Numbered from the stretch's first letter, positions 34,716 to 46,280 are shown. The stretch is DNA of 64,000 nucleotides from Linanthus parryae (GCA_023055425.1 JALGPY010000005.1:81819495-81883494); one strand, 5' to 3'. The notes: generated by a model from the sequence alone, not told the origin. Numbers and translations are program-made.

Positions 34716-35233
34716 AGCCACTAACCGTCTCTACCACCACAAGCCTAGATTCCTCATAGTGAACCTATAAACAACTAACCATCTCTAGTACCCAAAACAT
34801 TGAAGAAACAGTTCAAATTCCCCAAACTGCCTCACCTACGTAGGTTAATGCTATGGCAACCAATCAACTCTCCCTACTGCAACTTCTACCAAGAATAGGA
34901 AATAAAAGAGATTGGTATCTTACCTTAATTTAATCTCTTAAATTCAATTCAAAATCTTTCAGAATGATTCCGTTCCCAACACTCCATCAAAGTCCCTTAC
35001 CCAAATTCCCATATCATGGAACCATTTCACAAACACCTTCATGAAGAGGAAGAGGTCACCAGCCCTTTGACAGGAGTGGCATAGTCCTATGAGAAAGCTC
35101 CAATTTTCATCTCAGATGCAGATGATGGTTCGAGCAGTGATGTCTCACACATGGTTTCCCTTATGTCACGTTGTTTAAAAAGAAAAAAATTGTATTGGAG
35201 GAAAGCCAGCGGATAAGAGAAGAGGTTGAAAGG

Positions 35234-35238
35234 AGAAT
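35234..35238. repeat. target-site duplication AGAAT, left
   Basis: AGAAT precedes the LTR and is repeated at 38835-38839. The undisturbed site in units 1-3 (GGAGAATTAAGGTCATTG) has one copy. Confidence 0.85.
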
Positions 35239-35240
35239 TG

Positions 35241-35500
35241 TAATATCCCTGATTTTGGAAAGCATGAAATACTTACATTTACTGTAAATATGTGTTTTTG
35301 ACACAAACTGTTAGCATGCTTGATTTCTATTGTATGCAGTGTAGTGGTTGTATTTCTGAAGCTTATATTGTAATATCCCTGATTTTGGAAAGCATGAAAT
35401 ACTTACATTTACTGTAAATATGTGTTTTTGACACAAACTGTTAGCATGCTTGATTGCTATTGTATGCTGTGTAGTGGTTGTATTTCTGAAGCTTATATTA
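35241..35500 (+). repeat. two tandem 130-bp repeats at the LTR 5' end
   Basis: Units start TAATATCCCTGATTTTGG at 35241 and 35371. In the other LTR there are three units, starting at 37156, 37286 and 37416. Confidence 0.9.
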
Positions 35501-35761
35501 CTTAAGTGAATTTTATGTTATTTAGTATCCTGATACATGAACTCATAATTGTGAAACTATGATAGTTAAGCTCGTCCAGAAATACACCAGAATTATTAAT
35601 ATCTTCTTTAATCGCTAGATTAAGGATAAAAATATTTAGGGAATAATTAGTACTAATCATTCGTTTAAGTGTTACTTAGCTTAGTTAATCATGATTAGTA
35701 CATAATGACTTGTAGTATGTTAGCTTGTATATGTGTTAACTGTATGAATGACACGTAGGGT

Positions 35762-35992
35762 GACACGTGTCACTGCCTTAGCCCCTATCCCAGATGCTTG
35801 ACACATTCCCTGCTGTGTGTCGTCGTGTGGCAGGTATCGTCACATGCTCGACACGTGTCCTACTGCAAGTCAGATGCTTCTAACACATAACCCTCCCGTG
35901 TGTCACCGCCATAGCCTCCTGCTCTGCATGCATGACACCTATGCGGCATGTGTCGCGACTCAATCCTCCAACCTCTGCATGGATGCCACGTG
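35762..35992 (+). promoter_or_regulatory. three G-box/ABRE-like motifs in the LTR U3
   Basis: CACGTG occurs at 35764-35769, 35852-35857 and 35987-35992 within ACACGTGTC or CCACGTGTC contexts, upstream of the TATA box. The same set occurs at 37809-37814, 37897-37902 and 38032-38037. In plants such motifs bind bZIP and bHLH factors. Activity here is inferred. Confidence 0.5.
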
Positions 35993-36030
35993 TCCGTATG
36001 ACACATCGATACCTGATTGGTCGCAAACTT

Positions 36031-36040
36031 CTATAAATAG
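36031..36040 (+). promoter_or_regulatory. LTR TATA box
   Basis: CTATAAATAGGG, a strong plant TATA match, about 40 bases after the last CACGTG. The equivalent in the other LTR is 38076-38085. Confidence 0.65.
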
Positions 36041-36791
36041 GGCCTAGTGCATTAGTTATCTCTCATTCTATATTCAAGTCGAATACCGATAAATAAGAGA
36101 GAGAGAGAGATACTGGGATTATTCTATACTTGGAGCTGCCTTTATTCTTTTGAAGTCGTTATCAGATGCTATTATTGAGGTAGGGGGTTATGCACTTTAC
36201 AATATTATTATCGCTTACGGTTTATGAGCATGCTTGGTGTTATATATATACGTCGATTCGTATATTGTTGTTATTATCGATTCGCATGCTATTCGGTGCT
36301 ATGTGATTATTACGTGATATGTGATACTACGTGTAACCTGCTATAATTATATTGTTTATTTCATTTCACCCTACTATTGCGGTGAACGACCTACTGGGCG
36401 CGAGCTCACCCCCTAACAGTGTTTGCAGGTTACGACGGACGGATCAAACGGTAGAATTGAAGTGATAGCTTTATTAGTTTAGATAAAAGCTTGTTATTTG
36501 GTTTATTGTATCAGATTATTTGTAAACACATTCTTTTATAAAATCACTATTTTCAATCGTGAATCACGTACCACTGTATCGTCTTTTTACGAAATTAAAT
36601 GAATAAGCGTTTATTGAGATACGATATTGTATTTTGTACCTGAGCTGGTGGCTCAGACGGTACCTGTTTGGCAGACGAGTCCTTTGTCTTGGTACCCACG
36701 GTGGTGATCCGCAGGTGGTGCCGGTTGGATCGTCGTGCCGCTTTTGTTTATTATTTCCAAAACTAACGCCCTGGGTTTCTGGGTCGTTACA

Positions 36792-36806
36792 ATTGGTATC
36801 AGAGCA
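36792..36806 (+). other. primer-binding site, initiator Met-tRNA type
   Basis: ATTGGTATCAGAGC follows the LTR end ...GTTACA directly; this is the standard plant site complementary to the 3' end of initiator tRNA-Met. Confidence 0.85.
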
Positions 36807-37153
36807 CGGTAACGCTCTGTTTTGCGACGACGGAATAATATGGGTTTATCTACACTGTGTTTTCTAAACTTATTTTTGAGTTACAGATCCGATGACAAAG
36901 CTCTACCAAAGTGGGAAATGGAGTGGACTCAGTGCTTAGTTATGCCTGTTGAGTCGTGGACTCGGTTTATTGCTGATTGTGATATTAGCTGATTAGTGAT
37001 TAGGGTTTGGGCAACTAAGGCTGTATGTGACTCATTCCCCAAGTTTGTACGAGTTTGTCAGAGGTGATGACTCAGGTACGTGACCGATTTGCAAATAAAA
37101 TATTTTGGTCTTATTTTAAATTTCGGGACGAAATTTATTTAAGTGGGGTAGAT
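36807..37153 (+). other. minimal internal region and polypurine tract
   Basis: No ORF of note. The end carries AAATTTCGGGACGAAATTTA and the purine tract AAGTGGGGTAGAT (37141-37153) next to the 3' LTR. Confidence 0.7.
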
Positions 37154-38834
37154 TTTAATATCCCTGATTTTGGAAAGCATGAAATACTTACATTTACTGT
37201 AAATATGTGTTTTTGACACAAACTGTTAGCATGCTTGATTGCTATTGTATGCAGTGTAGTGGTTGTATTTCTGAAGCTTATATTGTAATATCCCTGATTT
37301 TGGAAAGCATGAAATACTTACATTTACTGTAAATATGTGTTTTTGACACAAACTGTTAGCATGCTTGATTGCTATTGTATGCAGTGTAGTGGTTGTATTT
37401 TTGAAGCTTATATTGTAATATCCCTAATTTTGGAAAGCATGAAATACTTACATTTACTGTAAATATGTGTTTTTGACACAAACTGTTAGCATGCTTGATT
37501 GCTATTGTATGCAGTGTAGTGGTTGTATTTCTGAAGCTTATATTACTTAAGTGAATTTTATGTTATTTAGTATCCTGATACATGAACTCATAATTGTGAA
37601 ACTATGATAGTTAAGCTCGTCCAGAAATACACCAGAATTATTAATATCTTCTTTAATCGCTAGATTAAGGATAAAAATATTTAGGGAATAATTAGTACTA
37701 ATCATTCGTTTAAGTGTTACTTAGCTTAGTTAATCATGATTAGTACATAATGACTTGTAGTATGTTAGCTTGTATATGTGTTAACTGTATGAATGACACG
37801 TAGGGTGACACGTGTCACTGCCTTAGCCCATATCCCAGATGCTTGACACATGCCCTGCTGTGTGTCGTTGTGTGGCAGCTATCGTCACATGCTCGACACG
37901 TGTCCTACTGCAAGTCAGATGCTTCTGACACATAACCCTCCCGTGTGTCACCGCCATAGCCTCCTGCTCTGCATGCATGACACCTATGCGACATGTGTCG
38001 CGACTCAATCCTCCAACCTCTGCATGGATGCCACGTGTCCCTATGACACATCGATACCTAACTGGTCGCAAACTTCTATAAATAGGGCCTAGTGCATTAG
38101 TTATCTCTCATTCTATATTCAAGTCGAATACCGATAAGTAAGAGAGAGAGAGATACTGGGATTATTCTATATTTGGAGCTGCCGTTATTCTTTTGAAGTC
38201 GTTATCAGATGCTATTATTGAGGTAGGGGTTTATGCACTTTACAATATTATTATCGCTTACGGTTTATGAGCATGCTTGGTGTTATATATATACGTCGAT
38301 TCGTATATTGTTGTTATTATCGATTCGCATGCTATTCGGTGCTATGTGATTATTACGTGATATGTGATACTACGTGTAACCTGCTATAATTATATAGTTT
38401 ATTGCATTTCACCGTACTGTTGCGCTGAACGACCTACTGGGCGCGAGCTCACCCCCTAACAGTGTTTGCAGGTTACGACGGACGGATCAAACGGTAGAAT
38501 TGAAGTGATAGCTTTATTAGTTTAGATTAAAGCTTGTTATTTTGTTTATTGTATCAGATTATTTGTAAACACATTCTTTTATAAAATCACTATTTTCAAT
38601 CGTGAATCACGTACCACTGTATCGTCTTTTTACGAAATTAAATGAATAAGCGTTTATTGAGATACGATATTGTATTTTGTACCTGAGCTGGTGGCTCAGA
38701 CGGTACCTGTTTGGCAGATGAGTCCTTTGTCTTGGTACCCGCGGTGGTGATCCGCAGGTGGTGCCGGTTGGATCGTCGTGCCGCTTTTGTTTATTATTTC
38801 CAAAAATAACGCCCTGGGTTTCTGGGTCGTTTTA
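37154..38834 (+). repeat. 3' LTR of the non-autonomous gypsy element
   Basis: 1681 bp. The terminal TG and the terminal CA are mutated (TT and TA), but the TSD still places the ends. It carries three 130-bp tandem units against two in the 5' LTR and otherwise matches it closely. Confidence 0.85.
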
Positions 38835-38839
38835 AGAAT
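38835..38839. repeat. target-site duplication AGAAT, right
   Basis: Matches 35234-35238. Confidence 0.85.
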
Positions 38840-38894
38840 TGAGGTCATTGAGAATATCAAGTTTTAACATGATCAAAATGTTGAAAGGTCTGTT

Positions 38895-39518
38895 GAAATA
38901 TATGCAGAAAAACTCCCCCTTAGTTCATGCTATGAACTGTTGTTCAGTTTCAGAGCCTTGAAACCAGTTTCAAAGATTTGAAACACTACTTAGTTTCAAG
39001 GCTTTTAATTATATTTCACTTATTTGAAACATGCTGTGAACATGTAATCTCCCCCCTTGATGACAGACAAAATCACTAATCTGATAGAACTGAATCTCTG
39101 CAAAAGATAATCAATAGAGCATAGAAGAGATAGGTTTATAAGATCAATAATGATCAACTAAAACAGTTGTAAGCAGAATCCAAGTCAAAGTAAGAAACTA
39201 AAAGAAAACAACCATATCCAAAACCAGATAATCCTGGAACAAAAATAACCCCTAAACTTCACTAAACTTATCCTAATTTCTCCTCCTTTTTGACTTTCAT
39301 CAAAAAATTGGAAAAATGTTTGATCAAACCTTATTTGAAAACTCAAAAGTAGTGAAAGAAACAAAAGTTTTGAAATTGATCCAAGGCTTTGAAAAAGAAG
39401 AAAGAAGAGGATAGAATCAAGGCTTTGGATCTTCATCTCCCACATGCTCTGCAGTTTCCTCTTGATCACTGCCTTCTCCATCATTTTCCTCATCGTCTTG
39501 CAGATCTCTTGAGCAACC
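38895..39518 (-). mobile_element. Sirevirus 3' fragment, unit 4
   Basis: Same content as 17003-17621: LTR edge, polypurine tract complement ATCTCCCCCC near 39046 and the acidic extra-ORF tail near 39420-39518. Confidence 0.55.
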
Positions 39519-39954
39519 TGTTGTAGGATTTTGATAACGGATGCGCAGCGGAATAAAAAAAAAAATCCGTTGAAGACCCTCCAAGGATCACAAGTCTAGA
39601 TATCATAACAATGGTAAGAGTTTTTATATTAAAGTACATTGATTGTCTCCTGTGATGAATTCACTCAGAAACAGTATTCACGTCTCTACGGACAGTTCAC
39701 TGCTACGATTGAATCTGGATCCTCCAAACCTTTGTGCTAGTTAGGGAAGGAGGATGAAGAAGAAGAATCACGCGAACCATATCGAAAGAGGGCGGCACGC
39801 CTCTCTTGAGGCTGCCGGAGGGGGGGGGGGGAGGTTCGTCCCTAATTCTCTTGTCTCCCTCCTTGTTTGTTCTCTCCATGTGTGATAACAATTATGACAA
39901 ATCTCTTCATAACCAAGCTAGGAGTGTCCTTTATACAGTCTAACAACTCCTTGT
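39519..39954 (+). repeat. copia LTR fragment, unit 4
   Basis: Copy of 17622-18040 with 12 G (39820-39831) and a mutated GC hairpin. It includes the segment missing from units 2 and 3. Confidence 0.5.
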
Positions 39955-41186
39955 TGAAGGGGTGTACAGTAAGCACAAATACATAATCAATACTCTAGAA
40001 GGGGGGGGGGGGGTTGAATAGAGTATGCAAACTTTTCCTAAACTTGCACGAAGAGTGGTTTAAACAGAATTGTATAGAGTAAAGAATATATCAAGGCACT
40101 GAAATTAATTTCAATTCCTTGGAATAAATACAGTTGTAATAGAAAAGCTAAGTCTAGTTCAAGGCCTTGAGATGAGTTTCAAACCCTTGAAATAAAAGCT
40201 GCTTTGTTTGCTACAAATAAGCTAAGTATAAACTAACACGTAAATGCAAGAGACAAAAGATATATAGAGTTCAGTCCAGTTGGACCTAGGTCTCTACCTA
40301 ATGGACTTGAATCATGCAGGATTTTCAACACAATTATTATTATTCAAAAGCTAAGCCCTAGATCTCAAGCACCTAGACATGCCTTACTCTGTTACAGCTT
40401 TTCGTTCTCACTCCTGTTCTAGATAACTAATTAACTAAGAATTCTCTATTGTTAACCTTGAAAAATCCACGAGAATAAGAACTAGAAGTATTATAATAAT
40501 GACATACAAATAAAGCTCAGAATAGAAGAACACTAGAACTTAGTTTGCAAAGAGTATGTAGTTTTCTTCAAATGCTTGGATAGAGAGAAATGGACCTGCT
40601 TCTGTGTTGCTTGTCAATCCCTGAATGTGTTTGAGTTTCACTGCTAATTTTTCCGTTGAATTGCTTCAGCTTTTCCCTCTTTTAAAGAGCCGTTTGAATT
40701 GCAGATCTTCAAGATCTCATCATAACAACCTTCCATATTTTGTAGCTTCAGCTGTTGACTTCTGTAACAGCATCTCCCAATAGATAGTTTCTCAGTATCT
40801 TCAGAGATACTGATTTAATCTTGTTCATAAAAATGATGTGAACCTTTCTAACACATCAGATTGATCATGATTTCTAATCATTAATTAGTTTCCTTTCCTA
40901 CAGAACACTTCGTAGGAAATTTATCCTGCATAAATAGGAAACAAAATATCCCAGCAAAACTAAGTCAAATAGATGGATTAGATACAATTTAGAGTGTCCA
41001 AATACATTTTTTTCATAATAAAATAACAACAAATCAAGCACAGGGGTTTAGGAATTGAATAAAGAAAAGAAACTCCCCCTATGTTCATGCATTTAAAGCA
41101 CTGTCAGTTTCAAAGCTTTGAAACCTGTTTTAAGGCCTTGAAATAGACCAGCAATTTCAAGCCTATGAAACCAGGTTGAACTTACA
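39955..41186 (-). repeat. 3' LTR of the Sirevirus-like element
   Basis: 1232 bp. The minus strand starts TGTAAGTTCAACCTGG at 41186 and ends CCCCTTCA at 39955. A purine tract (ATCTACCCC on plus, 41187-41195) abuts its start. G run at 40001-40013. Confidence 0.8.
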
Positions 41187-41449
41187 ATCTACCCCTTGAA
41201 GAAAGACAAAACCACAATCTGTTTGGAACTATGTTTCTGCAAAATATACTCATTATCACATAGCATAATAGATCATAACACATATTATCCAAAAAAACCA
41301 ACTTATTAACTAACTGAATAACAACAAATAACTGAAAAGTTTCAGATAGTCCTACTGACCAAAACTAGGTCTCTCGTAAACATAAAAGTAAACATAAAAT
41401 AACTTAAATTTCTCCCCCTTTTTGACTTTCACCAAAAAAAAAAAACGAA

Positions 41450-42225
41450 TGAAAAAATGTTGAATCAAAGTTTTGGAAATAAGTTTAAGAAAACTATTTG
41501 GAAAGATATAATTTTCAAGACTTTTAAAAGGATTTCAAGACCTTGAAAAAATATATAAAGAAGAGGCATGAGATAAGGGGTTGAGTCTCCATCTTCTTGC
41601 TGCTCTGCATCTTCCTCCTCACTATCTTTTTCATCATTGTCATCATCCTGATTTTCTTCTGCTTCCTCATCCATGATTGAACTTATAGATTTTATCACAC
41701 TATTGAAAATGAAGGTTAAACCTTCTAAGCACTTTGTCCTTGCTTCAACTTTATCTTTACAAAACTTATTTTCTTATTCACTGAAGACTTTTTCTCATGA
41801 TCCTTTCTTTCTAATTTCATGCTATATTCTCATTTAGCTTCTTGAATTTCTTTCTCCATTCTGATTTTCCTGGTTAGAGGAGAAGTTCCATGGTCACTTG
41901 ATTTTGAATCTGAATCCGAATTTTGAATGTAAATCTTCTCTTTGTTTTTCTTCTTCTTCACCTTCTTAGGGCTAGCAATCTGAATCCCTTTATGCTTTTC
42001 TTAAGCAGACTCCACTGTCTTCTTCTTCTTGCTAGAAACTGGTGTATGATCTTTCATTGTCATCTTCTTGGGAGGAGGAGTGGTCAGGTATTCTGTAGTA
42101 GGACTCTTTGAACTTGAGTCACCACTCATGGTCTGAACCTCTTCCACATAAGTCTATCTTTTCTTCTCTTTAGCAGCATTTGTACCATTCGCCCTTTTGA
42201 TTCTGTCAGACGGCTCTCCTAGTGC
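41450..42225 (-). pseudogene. Sirevirus extra ORF (env-like position), decayed
   Basis: The minus-strand reading has a Lys-rich start around the unit-junction sequence, a Pro-Pro-Pro-Lys-Lys segment and a Ser/Asp-rich insertion (Asp-Ser-Asp-Ser) that units 1 and 2 lack. It then has the acidic block (41600-41680; Asp-Asp-Asp-Asn-Asp-Glu). Several stops interrupt it. It is the parent of the fragments in units 1 and 2. No transmembrane segment is seen, so an envelope role is not supported by the sequence. Confidence 0.5.
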
Positions 42226-42667
42226 TCATTAGGGTTTGGGGATTAGAATATAAAGGTAGGATAGATACGAAGGAGAGCAAGAGAGAAGGAGTTAAATAGT
42301 GAAGAGTTCAGCTTGAACAGGAAACTTACTATTTTCCTAATCTCTTGAAGATTTGCATAATCAAAAAGATTCAAAATTGTGTGTGCCATTGGAAGTAAAT
42401 AATATAATACTATTATGGTTGAAAATGGGTATTTGAAAATTGAGGGGCAATATTGAATAATTATCTACAAAGATAACACCCAACGTTGAAAGATCGATAT
42501 TATTAACTAAACATCATAAATTCTTATTTTCAAGGATTTGGAAAGTATTTCAAGGACTTGAAAAGCTATATTTCTAAAGCACATAAAATCAAAACTTTAA
42601 AAAGATTTTCAAGGCTTTGGAAATCAGTTCAAACCTTTGAAACACATAATACTTACCTTATACTTAC

Positions 42668-43116
42668 CTAATTCTCCCCCGAAGCCAATGCTTCTTTATT
42701 TAGCATGCCCAGTTGTAATCTTAACTCTGAGAATCTTTCATCTGGAAGTGGTTTAGTGAAGATATATATCTGTAAATTGTATGTTAGTAGATACAAATTC
42801 AATAACAATATCATCTTTGTCAGCATGATCTCTGATGAAGTGATGTCTAATATCAATATGCTTGATTCTTGAATGCTGAATTGGATTCTTCGTTATTTAT
42901 ATTACACTTGTATTTTCATACTTAATATGTATATCCCTGAAGTCAAATCCAAGATCTCTCAGTTGTTGTGCTATCCATAATACTTGTGAACAACAAGTTC
43001 CAGCTGCTATGTATTCAGCTTCTGCTGTTGATAGCGCAACTGAGTTTTGCTTATTTAAATGTCAGCTGATTAATGATGATCCAAGGAATCGGCAGCATCC
43101 TCATGTACTCTTTCTA
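42668..43116 (-). pseudogene. copia RNase H
   Basis: The reading includes an Ala-Glu-Ala-Glu-Tyr-Ile-Ala-Ala block (about 43000-43030), Gln-Leu-Arg-Asp-Leu-Gly-Phe, and the terminal Ile-Phe-Thr-Lys-Pro-Leu-Pro and Leu-Gly-Met-Leu-Asn-Lys blocks. The catalytic region is broken by frameshifts. Confidence 0.8.
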
Positions 43117-44250
43117 TCAACTTTTATATCCTGCAAAGTCAGCATCTGAATAGCTACAACAAGAGAAATCATATTGTTTGGGATACCAAAGCCCTAAGTC
43201 TTTGGTACCATTGTGATATCTAAAAATTCTCTTAACAGCAGTCAAGTGTGATTCTTTATGATCATCTTGAAATATAGCACACTCACACACACTGAACATG
43301 AAAACCTGTTTGCTAGATGTGAGGTACAGTAATGATCCAATCATACCTCTATACTCTTTCACATTCACACTCTTACCGGATTCATCTATCTCTAAAGACA
43401 TTATAAAACTCATGGGGTTCTTGATTTCTTTGGAATGGGACATATTATATTTGTTCATCAAGTCTCTTGTGTACTTTCTTTGATGTAGGAATATTCCTTC
43501 CTTCATGTGATGAATTTTAAGTCCAAGAAAGAAGTTCAATTATTACAAAAAAATCATTTCAAATTCCCTGCTCATAAGACTTGAGAATTCCTTGCAAAGA
43601 AGACCATTAGTAGCTCCAAACAGAATATCATCAACATATATCTGAACTAATAGAATGTGTTTCTCATTAGTCTTTATGAAAACGGTCTTGTCTACTAATC
43701 ATATTTTGAAATTATTTTCCAGTAAAAACTTTGACAATCTTTCATACCAAGACCTTGGAGCTTGTTTCAAACCGTAAAGTGCCTTGTCAAGTTTATAAAC
43801 ATGGTCTGCAAACTTGTCATTTTCAAAACCTGGAGGTTGAGCAACATAAAGTTCTTCTTGCCAATATCCATTTAAGAATGCACTCTTCACATCCATTTGA
43901 AAAACTTTCATGTTCCTGTAGATGCAAATGCAAGGAGAATTCTAATTGATTCTAACCTTCCAACAGGAGTAAAAGTTTTCTCATAGTCAATACCTTCTTC
44001 TTGATTTTAGCATTAGGCTACCAATCTAGCTTTGTCTCTTATTTCCTTCCCATTCTCATCTAAATTGTTTCCAAATACCCATCTGGTGCCAATAACAGAC
44101 TGATTACTTGGTGGAGGATTTAGATTTCAAACCTTGTTCCTTTGAAACTCATTAAGTTTGCTTTTCATAGCTATGATCCAGTATGCTTCTTATGATGCTT
44201 CGTTCACAGTTTTAGGTTCTACAAGATAAATAAAAGCATTAAAAGCTCAT
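43117..44250 (-). pseudogene. copia reverse transcriptase
   Basis: Minus-strand frames 43699-43911 and 43117-43539 carry Met-Asp-Val-Lys-Ser-Ala-Phe-Leu-Asn-Gly, then a Leu-Tyr-Gly-Leu-Lys-Gln-Ala-Pro-Arg-Ser-Trp-Tyr block, the intact Tyr-Val-Asp-Asp catalytic box (43627-43638) and a Tyr-Arg-x-Met-Ile-Gly-Ser-Leu-Leu-Tyr-Leu-Thr block. Stops at about 43690, 43540 and upstream of 43911 separate the pieces, so no full enzyme can be made. Confidence 0.88.
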
Positions 44251-44257
44251 AGATTCT

Positions 44258-45440
44258 TTAACTGTGATCTTGTTTGTGTTCCAGTGGTTGGATTAGAAAG
44301 AATATTATCAACAAGATTAGATGAGTGATATTTAAATCTATTCCTTGGTGTCCAAGGTTCAGGCTCATCAATCTATTTTTCAAGACTTTGAGAACTTGAA
44401 GTAGTAGCTTGATCTGGTGTCTTCTTTGGAGATTTTGTTTTAAGGCGTTGAGCCTCATTTTCAAGGCCTTGACACTCCCTTCTTTGTTGCTGTGTTTTCC
44501 TTGGAACCTTTTTAGGAATCTTCTTCATTATCTAGAATCATGCTTGTTTAAATTAAGATCTGTAAAATCATCATTCAAAGAACCATCATAGCTTTCATCC
44601 AATATGACTCTACAGGCTTTGCTTGTATGTGAATAACCAAGAAAACTACCCTCATCACTTCTTGCATCAAACTTATCAAAATTGTCCTTACCATTATTAT
44701 GAACATAGCAGGTACAACCAAAAGTTTTGAAGTAAGAAATAGTTGGCTTTCTTCATTTAAACAGCTAATAAGGAGTCTTATTCAGTATATGTAAGATAAA
44801 GTACATGTTAAGAATATAGTTTGTTGTATTCACAGCTTCTGCCCAATCATACTTTGGCAAATTTTTTTTCAAGAAGCATTGTTCTTGACATGTCTTCAAG
44901 AGTCATGTACTTTCTTTAAACAAATCCATTTTGTTGAGGAGTTCTAAGAGAAGAAAAATTGTGAGAGAGACCATGCTTAGAACAGAATAAGTCAAACTCA
45001 AGTTGATCATAATGTCTACCATGATCACTTATGATTGAAGCAATATGTAGGTTTTTCAAGGTTTGAAGTTCTCTACAAAGCTTTTAAAAGTCAGAGAGAG
45101 GTTCAGATTTTTCTCTAAGAAACATAACCGAAGTATATCTACGAAAATCTTCTACAATAACAAGCATGTACTTCTTACCCTTTGGAGTTGCAGTTCTCAT
45201 AGGACTACAGTGATCCATTTGAAGTAATTAGATGGGTCTAGTAGTACTTACAAAGTTCTTTTGTTTGAATGAGCTTCTAGTTTCTTGCCATGTGCACATG
45301 CCTTGCATACTTCTTCATATTTGAACTTCATAGAGGGTATACCTCTTACTAACTTCATGGAAACTAGCTTGTTCAAGGTATGCAAGCTAATGTTTCCTAA
45401 CTTGTTTGTGCGAAAGCTTTATATCTTTTTTCAAGGCCTT
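44258..45440 (-). pseudogene. copia integrase with stop at the catalytic Glu position
   Basis: Near 45285-45420 lies the His-His-Cys-Cys zinc-binding N-terminus (Cys-Lys-Ala-Cys-Ala-His-Gly-Lys end). The core follows, with an Asp-His-Cys-Ser-Pro-Met-Arg-Thr block near 45200 and an Ile-Ser-Asp-His-Gly block near 45030. In the Gln-Gln-Asn-Gly-Phe-Val block the codon for the third catalytic residue is TAA (44916-44918). The C-terminal part, to 44258, contains a Gly-Cys-x-Cys-Tyr-Val and a Phe-Leu-Gly-Tyr-Ser block and several stops. Confidence 0.82.
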
Positions 45441-46280
45441 GAGACACTTCATGTTTTCTCCTGCAACTTTGTTAGTTTGAAAAGCATAGACATTGTTTGA
45501 CCTAGAGGCTATGAGGATGCAATTTCCAGATTTCTCATCTTACACCACACATATCTCTTTTTCAAAAATAACATTATTAACGTTATCAAAAATCTAAGAT
45601 ACACTAAGCAAGTTAAATTTCAAACCATCAACTAAATATACTTCAAAAATAGAGTTTTCAGACTCTGTTCCAACTTCACCAATGTCCAGAATGCTGAAAT
45701 TGCATTTGTCACCAAGTGTGATTGAACCTTTAGATTGATCTTTTAATTATGAGAATAAAGATCTCTTTTCACTTATGTGTCTAGAGCAACCACTGTCCAT
45801 AAACCATTTATGTTCTTTGGTCTTGGTGACAACCTTCAAAATCATTCACTACCTTACCCAGCTGTTAGACCAAGTGTGGAATTTTGATTCATACTCAAGT
45901 TCAACCATATTGGGTGGTCTAACCAATTTAGGAACCCAAATTTGTCTAACTTGTCCTTTGAGTTGAACTGGAAAAGTAATCCTCATTATGTGAGGGTCTC
46001 TTCTTCTGAAATGACAAGCTTTTTTCACATCAACAATTTTAGTTCTGTAATGGCACTTAAGCAATGTTCTGCTTCCAGCTTTAACAAATCTGGTATTGTT
46101 CTTTCTGGGTAAATTACGATTGTATCCAATACCCGTTTTGTGAACGGACTTTAAGCTACTTCCAAGAATGAAGTTCAAGTTGTGTTATGAGCTTGCAAGT
46201 TTTGTTATGGTTGATTCAGATTATTGAAGTTTCTCAGTTAGAGTAGTCTTTTGTTTATCTTATGCATCAACTTGATGCCT
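45441..46280 (-). pseudogene. copia protease region
   Basis: The minus strand near 45775-45810 encodes Trp-Phe-Met-Asp-Ser-Gly-Cys-Ser-Arg-His, the copia protease active site, with the catalytic Asp intact. Frames before and after contain stops. The 45849-46178 frame upstream is basic linker sequence. Confidence 0.75.

Larger units (their letters stand above)
35239..36791 (+). repeat. 5' LTR of the non-autonomous gypsy element
   Basis: 1553 bp, TG...CA. The first 130 bp occur twice in tandem (from 35241 and 35371). U3 contains three CACGTG motifs and a TATA box at 36031. An AG microsatellite follows near 36085-36102. The frame at 35817-36047 reads through these motifs and is not a gene. Confidence 0.85.
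35239..38834 (+). mobile_element. Non-autonomous Ty3/gypsy LTR element (Tekay/chromovirus-type ends)
   Basis: Two LTRs (35239-36791 and 37154-38834) flank an internal region of only 362 bp that encodes nothing. A Met-tRNA-type PBS (TTGGTATCAGAGC) follows the first LTR and a purine tract (AAGTGGGGTAGA) precedes the second. The TGTAATATCCC...GGGTCGTTACA ends and the GGGACGAAATTTATTTAAG segment before the purine tract are typical of chromovirus-type gypsy elements. The 5-bp duplication AGAAT shows a true integration. The two LTRs are very similar apart from one extra 130-bp repeat, which suggests recent insertion. Mobilisation would need proteins supplied in trans. Confidence 0.85.
33866..42230. 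repeat. Unit 4 of the array: left-truncated, internally deleted, and interrupted
   Basis: It begins inside DEFL exon 2 and follows the unit order with two deletions, one near 34398 (about 215 bp) and one near 34715 (about 1.07 kb). A 3.6-kb LTR element interrupts it at 35239-38834. It resumes at 38840 with the Sirevirus fragment (about 38895-39518) and copia LTR fragment (39519-39954), then the Sirevirus LTR at 39955. Near 42215, where units 1 and 2 jump to the next unit, this one continues into the rest of the Sirevirus. It is therefore the right edge of the array. Confidence 0.8.

Noticed and set aside
35817..36047. Cys/His/Thr-rich frame, repeated at 37850-38092
   Set aside because: It reads through the ACACGTGTC-rich U3 of an LTR; the composition comes from TGTC/GACA repeats.
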